A stretch of 11,233 nucleotides of DNA from Pseudomonadota bacterium. GTDB taxonomy: Bacteria; Pseudomonadota; Gammaproteobacteria; Natronospirales; REEB76. The position numbers and the translations under genes were made by a program. The notes beneath the pieces were generated by a model. That model saw nothing but the letters and a program-made list of their open reading frames with translations, did no database searches and was not told the DNA's origin. The DNA is taken from assembly GCA_021779005.1 (NCBI GenBank), contig JAJYBN010000015.1, positions 1 to 11,233 of the forward strand, written 5' to 3'. This document shows positions 1 through 5,993 of this stretch, piece after piece (the stretch's first letter is position 1; each line of letters opens with the position of its first letter).

Positions 1-194
1 ATAAGCGGCTCATCGAGCATCTGCAGGGTTGCACAGTCGTAAACACCGAGGTATTGGGTATTCCGCCAGACTGGGTGGAGGCTGTGGCGTTTGCGTGGCT
101 GGCGCGGGAGACTCTGGCAGGCCGCCACGGCAATTTGCCGGTTGTCACAGGCGCGAAACATCCCGCGGTGCTGGGTGCCGTCTATCATGCATAA
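1..194 (+). CDS. anmK: Anhydro-N-acetylmuramic acid kinase, C-terminal end (partial)
   Basis: The reading frame enters from the left edge (first full codon at base 3) and ends at TAA 192-194, giving the last 63 residues of AnmK. AnmK phosphorylates and opens 1,6-anhydro-N-acetylmuramic acid recovered from peptidoglycan turnover, yielding MurNAc-6-phosphate in the cytoplasm. The tail contains the family-typical run NTEVLGIPPDWVEAVAFAWLA, followed by a GNLPVVTGA segment and an ending close to VLGAVYHA. These resemble C-termini of gammaproteobacterial AnmK proteins. The ATP-binding N-terminal part lies outside the window. In many gammaproteobacteria anmK sits beside erpA, as here, but in this window the two genes converge. 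The identification rests on recalled family sequence and is fairly sure despite the short piece. Confidence 0.85.
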   Translation, partial: KRLIEHLQGCTVVNTEVLGIPPDWVEAVAFAWLARETLAGRHGNLPVVTGAKHPAVLGAVYHA

Positions 195-200
195 ATGAAA

Positions 201-221
201 AACGGACACTGGGCGTCCGTT
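201..221. terminator. Probable bidirectional intrinsic terminator between anmK and erpA
   Basis: A perfect 7-bp stem (AACGGAC 201-207 with GTCCGTT 215-221) closes a 7-nt loop. Read on the minus strand, the stem is followed by TTTTCATTTAT, a good U-tract for ending the erpA transcript, whose stop is only 22 nt away. Read on the + strand, the tail ATCGTT is weaker, so termination of anmK here is less certain. Confidence 0.6.
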
Positions 222-243
222 ATCGTTGGTGATCCTGTACGGG

Positions 244-591
244 TTAAACGCTAAACGACGAACCGCAACCACAAGTGGTGCTGGCATTGGGGTTACGGAT
301 CACAAACTGGGCACCTTCCAGGCCTTCCGAATAATCGATTTCCGCCCCTGCCAGGTATTGGAAGCTCATGGGGTCCACCAGCAGTATCACCCCCTCGTTC
401 TGCACCTGGGTATCACCTTCTTCGACGCTCTCATCGAAGGTGAACCCATACTGAAAACCCGAGCAGCCGCCGCCGCTGACGAAGACGCGCAGTTTTAAGG
501 CGCTGTTGCCCTCTTCCTCGATCAGCTGCTTCACCTTGTGTGCGGCAGCGCTAGTAAAAACGAGCGACGGATTTTGCAACTGGGTTTCCAT
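244..591 (-). CDS. erpA: ErpA, A-type iron-sulfur cluster insertion/carrier protein
   Basis: This 115-residue protein matches ErpA of the HesB/IscA (A-type carrier) family, which delivers Fe-S clusters to apoproteins, classically the isoprenoid enzymes IspG/IspH, in the cytoplasm. The three ligand cysteines are all present: Cys43 in SGGGCSGF, and Cys107 and Cys109 in the C-terminal TTCGCGSSF. The length is essentially that of the E. coli protein (114). The N-terminus ([20 protein letters not shown]) is full length, so ATG at 591 is the natural start, although its Shine-Dalgarno (GGAA, about 15 nt upstream) is poor. It is the last gene of the minus-strand run after bactofilin, 46 nt downstream of the bactofilin stop. 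A TATAAT on the minus strand (626-631) in that gap could give erpA its own promoter. Confidence 0.95.
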   Translation of the reverse strand: METQLQNPSLVFTSAAAHKVKQLIEEEGNSALKLRVFVSGGGCSGFQYGFTFDESVEEGDTQVQNEGVILLVDPMSFQYLAGAEIDYSEGLEGAQFVIRNPNASTTCGCGSSFSV

Positions 592-625
592 AAATTATGT
601 ACAGCTTTCCAAACAATGTGTAAAA

Positions 626-631
626 ATTATA
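626..631 (-). promoter_or_regulatory. Possible -10 box of an erpA promoter
   Basis: The minus strand reads a perfect TATAAT here, 35 nt upstream of the erpA ATG and just past the bactofilin stop codon. No good TTGACA-like element lies 16-18 nt upstream (the site reads GCAATG or CAATGC), so this is either an activator-dependent promoter or chance. No IscR site was recognised. Confidence 0.35.
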
Positions 632-637
632 CTCCAA

Positions 638-1075
638 TCACGTGCTGGCATTGCGTGGACTGACGGGAGTGCTGTCCTGCGCGGACTTTTGATGGCTGAT
701 GGCCAATATCGGTCCAACGGGTTTGTGCACCATCTTGCCATCCACGGTGGCACCCACGGTCATCTCGATAAGGTTGTAATGCACGTCCCCGGTAACGCGA
801 GCCTCGGCCCCCAGCTCGAGCCGCTGTTCTGCATATACGTCGCCTTCCACAGTCCCGTTGATGGTCACATGGGGTACGCGGATCTCGCCTTTGATGACGC
901 CATGCTGGCTCAGGCTGAGCATGGATTCCGGACCGTTGCTGGCACTGATGTTGCCGCGTACAGTACCGTCGACGTGCAGACCGCCGCTAAAACTCAGATC
1001 ACCGCTGATCTCGGTATTACGCCCCACTAGCGTGTCTATACGCACGGCGGGTCGCTGATTTTTTCCGCTGAACAT
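638..1075 (-). CDS. Bactofilin (polymerising cytoskeletal protein)
   Basis: This 145-residue protein belongs to the bactofilin (former DUF583) family. These small proteins form a right-handed beta-helix and polymerise without nucleotide into cytoplasmic, membrane-associated filaments used in cell shape, polarity and envelope positioning. The core, about residues 12-118, shows the expected short beta-strand repeats with regularly spaced Gly and Asn (for example DLSFSGGLHVDGTVRGNIS, then ITGE/EGDV-like turns). Both termini are low in predicted structure: FSGKNQRPA at the start and a Ser/Pro-rich tail at the end. ATG 1075 is chosen because AGGAGG (minus strand, 1089-1084) lies 8 nt upstream. That Shine-Dalgarno overlaps the stop codon of the gene before it, so the two are probably translationally coupled. 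Its neighbours, a membrane coiled-coil protein and AnmK, fit a cell-wall context. Confidence 0.93.
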   Translation of the reverse strand: MFSGKNQRPAVRIDTLVGRNTEISGDLSFSGGLHVDGTVRGNISASNGPESMLSLSQHGVIKGEIRVPHVTINGTVEGDVYAEQRLELGAEARVTGDVHYNLIEMTVGATVDGKMVHKPVGPILAISHQKSAQDSTPVSPRNAST

Positions 1076-1087
1076 CTTGCCTACCTC

Positions 1088-1786
1088 CTAACCAATGATA
1101 CTTTGCCAGGTAAAATTCTGCTGCACCGATGCATGGCCATTTTCCATTACTGTGACTTCCACTCTGCCGGGTGTGAACCCGTCAGGGAGAATCGCATCGC
1201 CTTCCAGATTCTCGAAATACTGGAAAGAAAAATTGAGCGATGCGCCATTCTTGGGCGCAATGCTGCGTGCATCCAGTATCACAGGCTTACCCTGTTCAGC
1301 GCCGTATATCTTCATCTCGACGCTGCCAGTAACCTTCAATTCCTTGGTGCGCACTTGCACCAATACCATATGATAGTGGTATAAGCGCGGTGCGCCACCA
1401 CTCGTAAACTTGAGACTCTGTACACGCAGCCCTTCCTCGCCGGTGGCAGGCGAAACGATACCTTTGTAGAAAGCCAGCTCTTCTTGCAGACTCATCAGTT
1501 TAGTTTGTTGTGCTTCGAGGTTTTGTTGTACCTGAGAATGCGCTGCCTGATCCACATCGCGCTCCCGTTGTAGCACCACGATCTGTTCCTGCAGTTGTGC
1601 ATTTTTCTGATTAAGCACCTCGATGCTATCCTGCAGTTTTGACGCTGCCATCCGATCGTAACCAGCGTGCGATTCACCATATATATACGCCAGCAGGATT
1701 AGAATGATGATGGCTGCAACCGTAAAACCTGCACCCAGCCACAGCTTGATTGGCTGGTGATGTCTGACCACAAGTTTTTTGGCCAT
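1088..1786 (-). CDS. Membrane-anchored coiled-coil protein, DUF6776-like
   Basis: This 232-residue protein has a basic N-terminus (MAKKLVVRHHQPIK), one transmembrane helix at about residues 16-35, and a coiled coil at about 48-108 rich in Gln and Glu. A C-terminal beta-rich domain (about 115-232) contains LRVQSLKF and a stretch near FSFQYFENLEG. The layout implies an inner-membrane anchor with the rest in the periplasm. It resembles the uncharacterised DUF6776 family, which I recall next to bactofilin and erpA in Pseudomonas-like genomes. The exact function is unknown. Its stop codon (TAG, 1090-1088) overlaps the Shine-Dalgarno of the bactofilin gene, so the pair is probably one operon and may act together on the envelope. 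The start has only a weak GGA about 11 nt upstream. Confidence 0.8.
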   Translation of the reverse strand: MAKKLVVRHHQPIKLWLGAGFTVAAIIILILLAYIYGESHAGYDRMAASKLQDSIEVLNQKNAQLQEQIVVLQRERDVDQAAHSQVQQNLEAQQTKLMSLQEELAFYKGIVSPATGEEGLRVQSLKFTSGGAPRLYHYHMVLVQVRTKELKVTGSVEMKIYGAEQGKPVILDARSIAPKNGASLNFSFQYFENLEGDAILPDGFTPGRVEVTVMENGHASVQQNFTWQSIIG

Positions 1787-1890
1787 CTAAATCGGAATCC
1801 AGGATTGCTAGTAACTTCCGCTATGGTACCTGTTGACCGCACTTTAGACTATCGGGATATGCAATGGAGATTAGTGCATGCTGATACAAT

Positions 1891-1918
1891 TTGACGATAA
1901 TTGACTTACAGGTCTAAA
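1891..1918 (+). promoter_or_regulatory. Candidate sigma70 promoter upstream of hemJ
   Basis: A TTGACG -35 element (1891-1896, five of six consensus bases) is followed after 16 nt by TCTAAA (1913-1918, four of six). It lies about 100 nt upstream of the preferred hemJ start, in the 231-nt divergent gap between the DUF6776-like gene and hemJ. I found no convincing minus-strand promoter in the same gap. Confidence 0.4.
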
Positions 1919-1964
1919 AAGTAAGCCTCATGGGCTCTTTAGAAAAAGAGTACATCAAAAATAA

Positions 1965-1980
1965 TACCTATCGTTAGGTA
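1965..1980. repeat. Perfect inverted repeat upstream of hemJ
   Basis: TACCTA (1965-1970) and TAGGTA (1975-1980) are perfect inverted copies separated by TCGT, ending 37 nt before the preferred hemJ start. A second small hairpin (CTCTTT 1935-1940 and AAAGAG 1945-1950, loop AGAA) lies just upstream. Either could be an operator or a 5'-UTR structure. No known regulator motif is recognised. Confidence 0.45.
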
Positions 1981-2017
1981 GCTGTGACCGGGCCATATGA
2001 TGAGTGGAGATGCAGTG

Positions 2018-2437
2018 ATGTTCTGGGTTCTGGCGTTTCATATCATTTTCATGGTCACTTGGTTCGCAGGACTTTTCTATTTGCCGAGACTGTTCGTCTA
2101 TCACGCAGGAACCAGCGATGAGATCAGTCTGCAGCGTTTCGAGGTGATGGAGCAGCGGCTTTACATCATCATGACTATTGGCGCAATCGGCACGATCATC
2201 TTCGGCGTGTGGCTGCTGTTGGGCTGGTGGCTACCGATGCCCGGGTGGCTGCATATGAAGTTGGCGCTGGTTATATTGCTGATCCTTTACCACATTTATT
2301 GCCATACGTTGCTGAGGGATTTTAGAAATAACAAAAACCGGCACAGTTCGAGGTTCTACCGCTGGCTCAATGAGGCACCCGGTCTCTTGCTGGTTTCCAT
2401 CGTGATTCTCGTGGTTGTGAAACCACGAATTTTCTGA
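2018..2437 (+). CDS. hemJ: HemJ, protoporphyrinogen IX oxidase
   Basis: HemJ is the multi-pass membrane enzyme that oxidises protoporphyrinogen IX to protoporphyrin IX, the penultimate step of heme synthesis, in bacteria without HemG or HemY. From ATG 2018 the product is 139 residues and opens with the family hallmark, FHIIFMVTWFAGLFYLPRLF (residues 7-26), followed by VYHA. Further hallmarks are WLHMKLALV (about 77-85) and an ending VVVKP. Four hydrophobic segments are visible (about 4-22, 49-70, 80-99 and 121-135). An in-frame ATG at 1997 would add seven residues but has no Shine-Dalgarno. ATG 2018 has GGAG (2006-2009) 8 nt upstream and matches the usual family N-terminus. The gene stands alone between a divergent neighbour and a terminator; the next genes concern iron, the metal inserted into its product, which may be coincidence. 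Confidence 0.93.
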   Translation: MFWVLAFHIIFMVTWFAGLFYLPRLFVYHAGTSDEISLQRFEVMEQRLYIIMTIGAIGTIIFGVWLLLGWWLPMPGWLHMKLALVILLILYHIYCHTLLRDFRNNKNRHSSRFYRWLNEAPGLLLVSIVILVVVKPRIF

Positions 2438-2442
2438 TTTTT
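2410..2442 (+). terminator. Intrinsic terminator overlapping the hemJ stop
   Basis: CGTGGTT (2410-2416) and AACCACG (2421-2427) form a perfect 7-bp stem with the loop GTGA. It is followed by the T-rich tract AATTTTCTGATTTTT. The stem lies inside the last hemJ codons and the U-tract spans its TGA (2435-2437). Confidence 0.75.
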
Positions 2443-2690
2443 GTGTCCCTCAAAACACTCCCAATCCAGTATCCTCCCTGTGATGCTGTAGTTCCCATGG
2501 ACAAACGTTAGATCTCAGTTGCTTGAGACTGTTGCGCTTTTAAATCGCTTGCTGGTGGGATAGCGTCGAGCAACATAAGTGCATAGACCCATCAGTCATA
2601 GAACTCTCTCATCCGCCTCGGATGGCATTGCGTCCTGTAAAAGCCTTATGGCACTGGAGCCGTGATCGCCAACCGCAGAAATTCCTCAAA
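2443..2690. other. Intergenic stretch with no gene recognised
   Basis: I see no supported reading frame or known RNA between the hemJ terminator and the Fur-controlled promoter. A short inverted repeat (TCTCA/TGAGA around a GTTGCT loop, about 2514-2529) is the only structure noticed and is weak. Confidence 0.5.
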
Positions 2691-2705
2691 TGCGAATGAT
2701 TATCA
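2691..2705. promoter_or_regulatory. Fur box 1, abutting the -35 element
   Basis: TGCGAATGATTATCA matches the 7-1-7 Fur motif TGATAATnATTATCA at 12 of 14 fixed positions. It abuts the -35 element (2706-2711). A bound ferric-loaded Fur dimer would block RNA polymerase. Confidence 0.8.
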
Positions 2706-2733
2706 TTGACAATACCTGAAGCCTCGCTATACT
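2706..2733 (+). promoter_or_regulatory. Sigma70 promoter of the iron-uptake operon
   Basis: A perfect TTGACA (2706-2711), a 16-nt spacer and TATACT (2728-2733, five of six consensus bases) make this the strongest promoter in the window. Fur box 1 abuts its -35 and Fur box 2 covers the likely transcription start. The first gene begins 78 nt downstream of the -10. Confidence 0.8.
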
Positions 2734-2743
2734 TGCTTCTAAA

Positions 2744-2758
2744 TGAGAATGACTCTCA
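2744..2758. promoter_or_regulatory. Fur box 2, over the transcription start
   Basis: TGAGAATGACTCTCA matches the 7-1-7 Fur motif at 11 of 14 fixed positions and sits in a longer near-palindrome (AAATGAGA...TCTCATTT, 2741-2761). It lies 10 nt after the -10 box. Two boxes around one promoter suggest tight iron repression. Confidence 0.75.
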
Positions 2759-2810
2759 TTTAAAACAGGGAACCTGCATCATTGTCAGGCATATTTTACC
2801 GAGGAAATTC

Positions 2811-3164
2811 ATGTTGTTACGACTAGCCACCCTAAGCTTCCTGATGTTGATTTGCACTTCAATCGCAGCTCATGCGGAAACACCCACCGTTGAACTGCGG
2901 ATCCAGAACCAGCAGTTCACAGTGCAGGAGCTCTCCTTGCCAGCCAACACCAAGATCAAACTGCTGGTCCACAACGAGGACAGCCTGCCGGCAGAATTCG
3001 AAAGCTATGACCTGTCCCGCGAAGTGGTGGTACCTGGCCATAGCTCGGTAACGGTCTACATCGATCCGCTCTCTCCCGGCCGTTACAAATTCTTCAACGA
3101 TTTTAATCACGCGGCCCAGGGTTGGGTGGTGGTGGCTGCGACCAAGTCAAATCAGGGTCATTAA
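2811..3164 (+). CDS. Periplasmic cupredoxin-fold protein of an FTR1 iron-uptake operon
   Basis: From ATG 2811 (GAGG at 2801-2804, 6 nt upstream) the product is 117 residues. It has a signal peptide of about 22 residues ending AHA and a small beta-sandwich of cupredoxin_1 type, like FtrB or the N-terminal domain of EfeO. Recognisable pieces are LPAEFES (59-65), the VPGHSS turn (75-80) and the SPGRYKF-FNDFNH end (88-100). The mature chain contains no Cys and no Met, so a classical type 1 copper site (His, Cys, His, Met) cannot form. Acidic residues Glu62, Glu64 and Glu71 and His54, His77 and His100 are the visible alternatives for metal binding. An upstream in-frame extension would begin inside the promoter and is rejected. 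It is the first gene of the Fur-controlled operon, 4 nt before the FTR1 gene, and probably binds or oxidises Fe(II) for it. Confidence 0.85.
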   Translation: MLLRLATLSFLMLICTSIAAHAETPTVELRIQNQQFTVQELSLPANTKIKLLVHNEDSLPAEFESYDLSREVVVPGHSSVTVYIDPLSPGRYKFFNDFNHAAQGWVVVAATKSNQGH

Positions 3165-3168
3165 AAAT

Positions 3169-4032
3169 ATGCTGGCTACTGCCATCATCGTATTTCGCGA
3201 AGTGCTGGAAGCGGCTCTAGTGATCGCCATCGTACTGGGCGCGAGTCGCGGGGTCGCCGGTCGTGGATGGTGGATCCTGGGTGGCATCCTGTTGGGCATG
3301 CTGGGCGCTGCTGTAGTCGCAGTGTTTGCCGGCGCGATCGCGGAAACATTTTCCGGCACCGGGCAGACGCTGCTGAACGCCTTGATCCTGCTGATAGCCG
3401 TGGTGATGCTCGCCTGGCACAACATCTGGATGAGCGGCCACGGTCGCAAGTTGGCCGGTGAAATCAAGGCCGTGGGCACCGCAGTGCAGACTGGCACCAA
3501 GACCTTGGCGGCACTATTGATCGTGTGCTTCGCAACGGTCATGCGCGAAGGCTCGGAAGTGGTGCTGTTCCTGTGGGCCATCGCCGCCAGCGGCGGCCAG
3601 GAATTCGGTATGCGTATTGGCGGATTCGCTGGCCTGCTAGCCGGGATACTGGTGGGTGGTCTGCTGTATCGCAGTCTGCTATTCATCCCCATTCGTTATT
3701 TCTTTACGGTCACTGGCTGGCTGATCCTGCTGCTCACCGCCGGACTAGCCGCACAGGCGGCGGGATTCCTCAATCAGGCAGGTCTGCTGCCGGCACTGGG
3801 AAATAGCCTGTGGAATACCTCCCATATTCTCAGCCAGAACAGCGTCCTGGGCCAGTTACTGCACATCCTGGTGGGTTATATCGCCCGGCCCTCAGGGATC
3901 GAGCTGGTGTTTTATACCGGTACACTTGTCACCATCTTGTTGCTGATGCGGATCATGCAACACAAGCATCGTAATCACTCTCCCCGTATAAGCTTGCATA
4001 CACAAGCAGACATCAGTAGCCCCGACCCCTGA
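3169..4032 (+). CDS. FTR1-family high-affinity iron permease
   Basis: This 287-residue inner-membrane protein belongs to the FTR1/EfeU/FtrC family, which imports iron usually after oxidation of Fe(II) at the periplasmic face. Both signature REXXE iron motifs are present: REVLE at residues 10-14 in the first membrane helix and REGSE at 126-130 in a later one. About seven hydrophobic helices are visible (roughly 1-23, 34-56, 67-85, 113-138, 147-168, 176-200 and 240-262), followed by a basic, hydrophilic tail of about 25 residues. The start is ATG 3169, 4 nt after the cupredoxin stop. No clear Shine-Dalgarno is seen except AGGG within the previous gene, so translational coupling is likely. Unlike the Brucella/Bordetella FtrABCD set, no P19-like or ferredoxin gene accompanies it. 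Confidence 0.93.
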   Translation: MLATAIIVFREVLEAALVIAIVLGASRGVAGRGWWILGGILLGMLGAAVVAVFAGAIAETFSGTGQTLLNALILLIAVVMLAWHNIWMSGHGRKLAGEIKAVGTAVQTGTKTLAALLIVCFATVMREGSEVVLFLWAIAASGGQEFGMRIGGFAGLLAGILVGGLLYRSLLFIPIRYFFTVTGWLILLLTAGLAAQAAGFLNQAGLLPALGNSLWNTSHILSQNSVLGQLLHILVGYIARPSGIELVFYTGTLVTILLLMRIMQHKHRNHSPRISLHTQADISSPDP

Positions 4033-4109
4033 GTACATTCCGCGTATTTGTGCCGCACTGATTGGAGAAATATTTTTGTCAACAGAATCGCAAATTTGAC
4101 AGAGGCATA

Positions 4110-4871
4110 GTGAGATTGACCCGCGCTTTCGATAACTTACAAAGTCATAAGGCCTTGCTCGTAGCCGGAGCTTCGCTTGTCTTAAGTCTGTGCTTCGCAG
4201 CACCGCAGGCTCAGGCTGATGATTTCGTAATGTATTCACCTTATGTGGTGCAAGGCCAAAGTGAATTGGAGTTTCTCAGTCACAGTTATCAGGACAGCAA
4301 CCCGACAGTAAGTGGAGGATATGCCTACCAGTTTTCCGCAGCCCATGCCTTTACCTCCTGGTGGAAACCCGAGATTTATTTTGGTGTCTACCAGCACTCC
4401 CCCGGTGGGCCGCAGACGCTGGTCGCCCGGGAGTTCGAGAATCTCTTCCAGCTCACGGCACCGGGTGAAAACTGGGCCAACATGGGTTTCATGGCATCCT
4501 ATAAATACACCACCCAGCCAGGAGCAACCAGCGTGCTGGAGTTTGGACCGCTGTTCGAGAAGCACAGTGGGTATTTTGTGCAGAAATTGAATTTCATCTG
4601 GGAGAAGCAGCTTGGAGATGGCGCAGAAAATAATTACGCATTCCGTACCGCTTACAGCCTGAGCTATCAAATACGGCGGTGGTTTGCGCCCGGTGCCGAA
4701 ATTTACCTGCGCCCGCATGACAATGCCTACCAGATCGGCCCGGTGCTCTATGGAGAGCTGGTCAGTTCTAAAGGCAGTGAATTGGAATACAGCGCCGGTG
4801 TGGTGTTCGGCGCCAATCCGGGGGCGCCCAACCAGACTTTGGTGCTGCGCCTGGAATACGAATTTTACTGA
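4110..4871 (+). CDS. Exported beta-barrel-like protein of the iron operon, uncharacterised
   Basis: I recognise no named family with certainty. From GTG 4110 (AGAGG at 4101-4105, only 4 nt away) the product is 253 residues. It has a signal peptide of about 36 residues (hydrophobic core near 15-31, cleavage after AQA). The rest is rich in aromatic residues and alternating polar/apolar strands, for example YSPYVVQGQSELEFLSH, YAFRTAYSLSYQIRRWF and LVLRLEYEFY. The chain ends in Tyr after a strand with alternating hydrophobic residues, the usual outer-membrane beta-signal pattern, which suggests a barrel of roughly 10-12 strands. A frame-extending TTG at 4062 is possible but has no ribosome binding site. 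The gene starts 77 nt after the FTR1 gene with no terminator between, so it probably shares the Fur-controlled transcript and may be the outer-membrane component of this uptake route. Confidence 0.7.
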   Translation: MRLTRAFDNLQSHKALLVAGASLVLSLCFAAPQAQADDFVMYSPYVVQGQSELEFLSHSYQDSNPTVSGGYAYQFSAAHAFTSWWKPEIYFGVYQHSPGGPQTLVAREFENLFQLTAPGENWANMGFMASYKYTTQPGATSVLEFGPLFEKHSGYFVQKLNFIWEKQLGDGAENNYAFRTAYSLSYQIRRWFAPGAEIYLRPHDNAYQIGPVLYGELVSSKGSELEYSAGVVFGANPGAPNQTLVLRLEYEFY

Positions 4872-4900
4872 TGGAACTTTTGACCACTGATAAACTGCGT

Positions 4901-4928
4901 TTGGCTGCGTGGGATATTCAGCTAGAAT
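4901..4928 (+). promoter_or_regulatory. Possible promoter of the GNAT gene
   Basis: TTGGCT (4901-4906) and TAGAAT (4923-4928) are spaced by 16 nt and end 28 nt before the chosen acetyltransferase start. The -35 is only moderate. No terminator is visible between the beta-barrel gene and this site, so read-through is also possible. Confidence 0.4.
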
Positions 4929-4956
4929 TGCATGCCTTGCCATCGGAAATCTGCCA

Positions 4957-5460
4957 ATGCTATCCCAACCAGGCCCCTTCCATATACGACCAGCACGCCC
5001 GCATGAATCCGCGCTTATATTGGACCTGATTCGCGAACTGGCGGAGTACGAGAAACTTGCACACGAAGTGGTGGCGACCGAACAGGATATTCGGTCAGCC
5101 TTGTTTGGCAAGCAGCCATCAGCCGAATGTCTTATAGCGGAACTTGGCGATACGTCGATCGGTTTCGCTTTGTTCTTCCATAACTTCTCGACCTTCGCCG
5201 GCAAGCCGGGTTTATATCTCGAAGACCTGTTTATAAAACCTGAATTCCGCGGCCGTGGGTATGGCAGAAAGATGCTCGCACATCTCGCCAATCTTGCAGT
5301 GCAGCGCGGCTGCGGGCGCTTCGAGTGGGCGGTGCTGGACTGGAATGCGCCGGCCATACGCTTCTATGAAAGCCTGGGCGCCAAGATCATGCAGGAATGG
5401 AACATCAACCGCCTGACCGGCGATGCCTTAAAAAAACTCGCAACTGAAGCACAGGGTTAA
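4957..5460 (+). CDS. GNAT-family N-acetyltransferase, SAT-like
   Basis: This is a cytoplasmic acetyl-CoA-dependent N-acetyltransferase of 167 residues that resembles the spermidine/thialysine acetyltransferase (SAT) branch of GNAT. The acetyl-CoA pyrophosphate loop is clear at residues 98-103 (RGRGYG) after LYLEDLFIKPEF. It is followed by the branch-typical RFEWAVLDWN (121-130), APAIRFYESLGA (131-142) and NRLTGDAL (151-158). The substrate cannot be read from the sequence; a polyamine or amino-acid-like amine is likely. ATG 4957 is chosen over an in-frame GTG at 4909: GGAAA (4945-4949) lies 7 nt upstream and homologues begin shortly before the HIRPA strand. It converges on rppH with 2 nt between the stop codons. 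Confidence 0.88.
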   Translation: MLSQPGPFHIRPARPHESALILDLIRELAEYEKLAHEVVATEQDIRSALFGKQPSAECLIAELGDTSIGFALFFHNFSTFAGKPGLYLEDLFIKPEFRGRGYGRKMLAHLANLAVQRGCGRFEWAVLDWNAPAIRFYESLGAKIMQEWNINRLTGDALKKLATEAQG

Positions 5461-5462
5461 CT

Positions 5463-5993
5463 TCAGGCTACCGGCACTGACACACCTTCCGGGAATATCA
5501 GCGGCGCCAGTTCCGAAAGTGCCCGCCGATAGACGCGGCGCTTGAAGAAGATGACCTCCTCCAGTGGCTGCCAGTAATCCACCCAACGCCAGCTATCGAA
5601 TTCCGGCGTATCACTGCTATCCAGGCGCACGGTGTTTTCATCGCCGGTGAAACGCAGCATGAACCATAGCTGTTTCTGACCGATGCAAAGCGGTGCCTGC
5701 TCATGGCGCTGGTAACGCTGTGGCAATCGATACCTCAACCAGCGACGGGTACAGCCGAGAATCTGCACATGCTCAGAGCGCAGACCAATCTCCTCGTCAA
5801 GCTCGCGGAATAGTGCTATTTCTGGAGTCTCGTGTGCCTGTATGCCACCCTGGGGAAACTGCCAGCCGGACTGGCCCTTGCGACGCGCCCAGAACAGCCG
5901 GCCAGAACTGTCCGCAAGGATGATGCCGACATTGGCACGGAATCCCTGCGCATCGATCAGTCCTCCTGCGATCCCAGATGCATTTACGCTCAT
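5463..5993 (-). CDS. rppH: RppH, RNA pyrophosphohydrolase (Nudix)
   Basis: RppH removes pyrophosphate or phosphate from mRNA 5' ends, which triggers RNase E-dependent decay. The protein contains [10 protein letters not shown] (17-26), WQFPQGGI (44-51) and a complete Nudix box from Gly49 to Leu71 (E55, R63, E64, E67, E68, G70). The Trp-rich C-terminal half ([11 protein letters not shown], 131-141; FKRRVY, 150-155) is typical of RppH. From ATG 5993 it has 176 residues. The start is uncertain: homologues begin at the position of Leu12-Ile13, encoded here by CTG ATC directly after an AGGAGG, while an in-frame ATG at 6035 would add 14 residues. No ptsP homologue follows, because the convergent acetyltransferase gene is next. 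Confidence 0.92.
   Translation of the reverse strand: MSVNASGIAGGLIDAQGFRANVGIILADSSGRLFWARRKGQSGWQFPQGGIQAHETPEIALFRELDEEIGLRSEHVQILGCTRRWLRYRLPQRYQRHEQAPLCIGQKQLWFMLRFTGDENTVRLDSSDTPEFDSWRWVDYWQPLEEVIFFKRRVYRRALSELAPLIFPEGVSVPVA

Noticed and set aside
506..1030. Long + strand frame opposite the bactofilin gene
   Set aside because: It is the antisense shadow of bactofilin and part of erpA, with no recognisable protein features.
2706..2810. N-terminal extension of the cupredoxin gene to 2706
   Set aside because: It would place the start inside the promoter -35 and Fur region. ATG 2811 has a good Shine-Dalgarno and is followed at once by a signal peptide.
4236..5357. 373-codon minus-strand frame opposite the beta-barrel and GNAT genes
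   Set aside because: It lies antisense to two well-supported genes, and its composition does not resemble a real protein.
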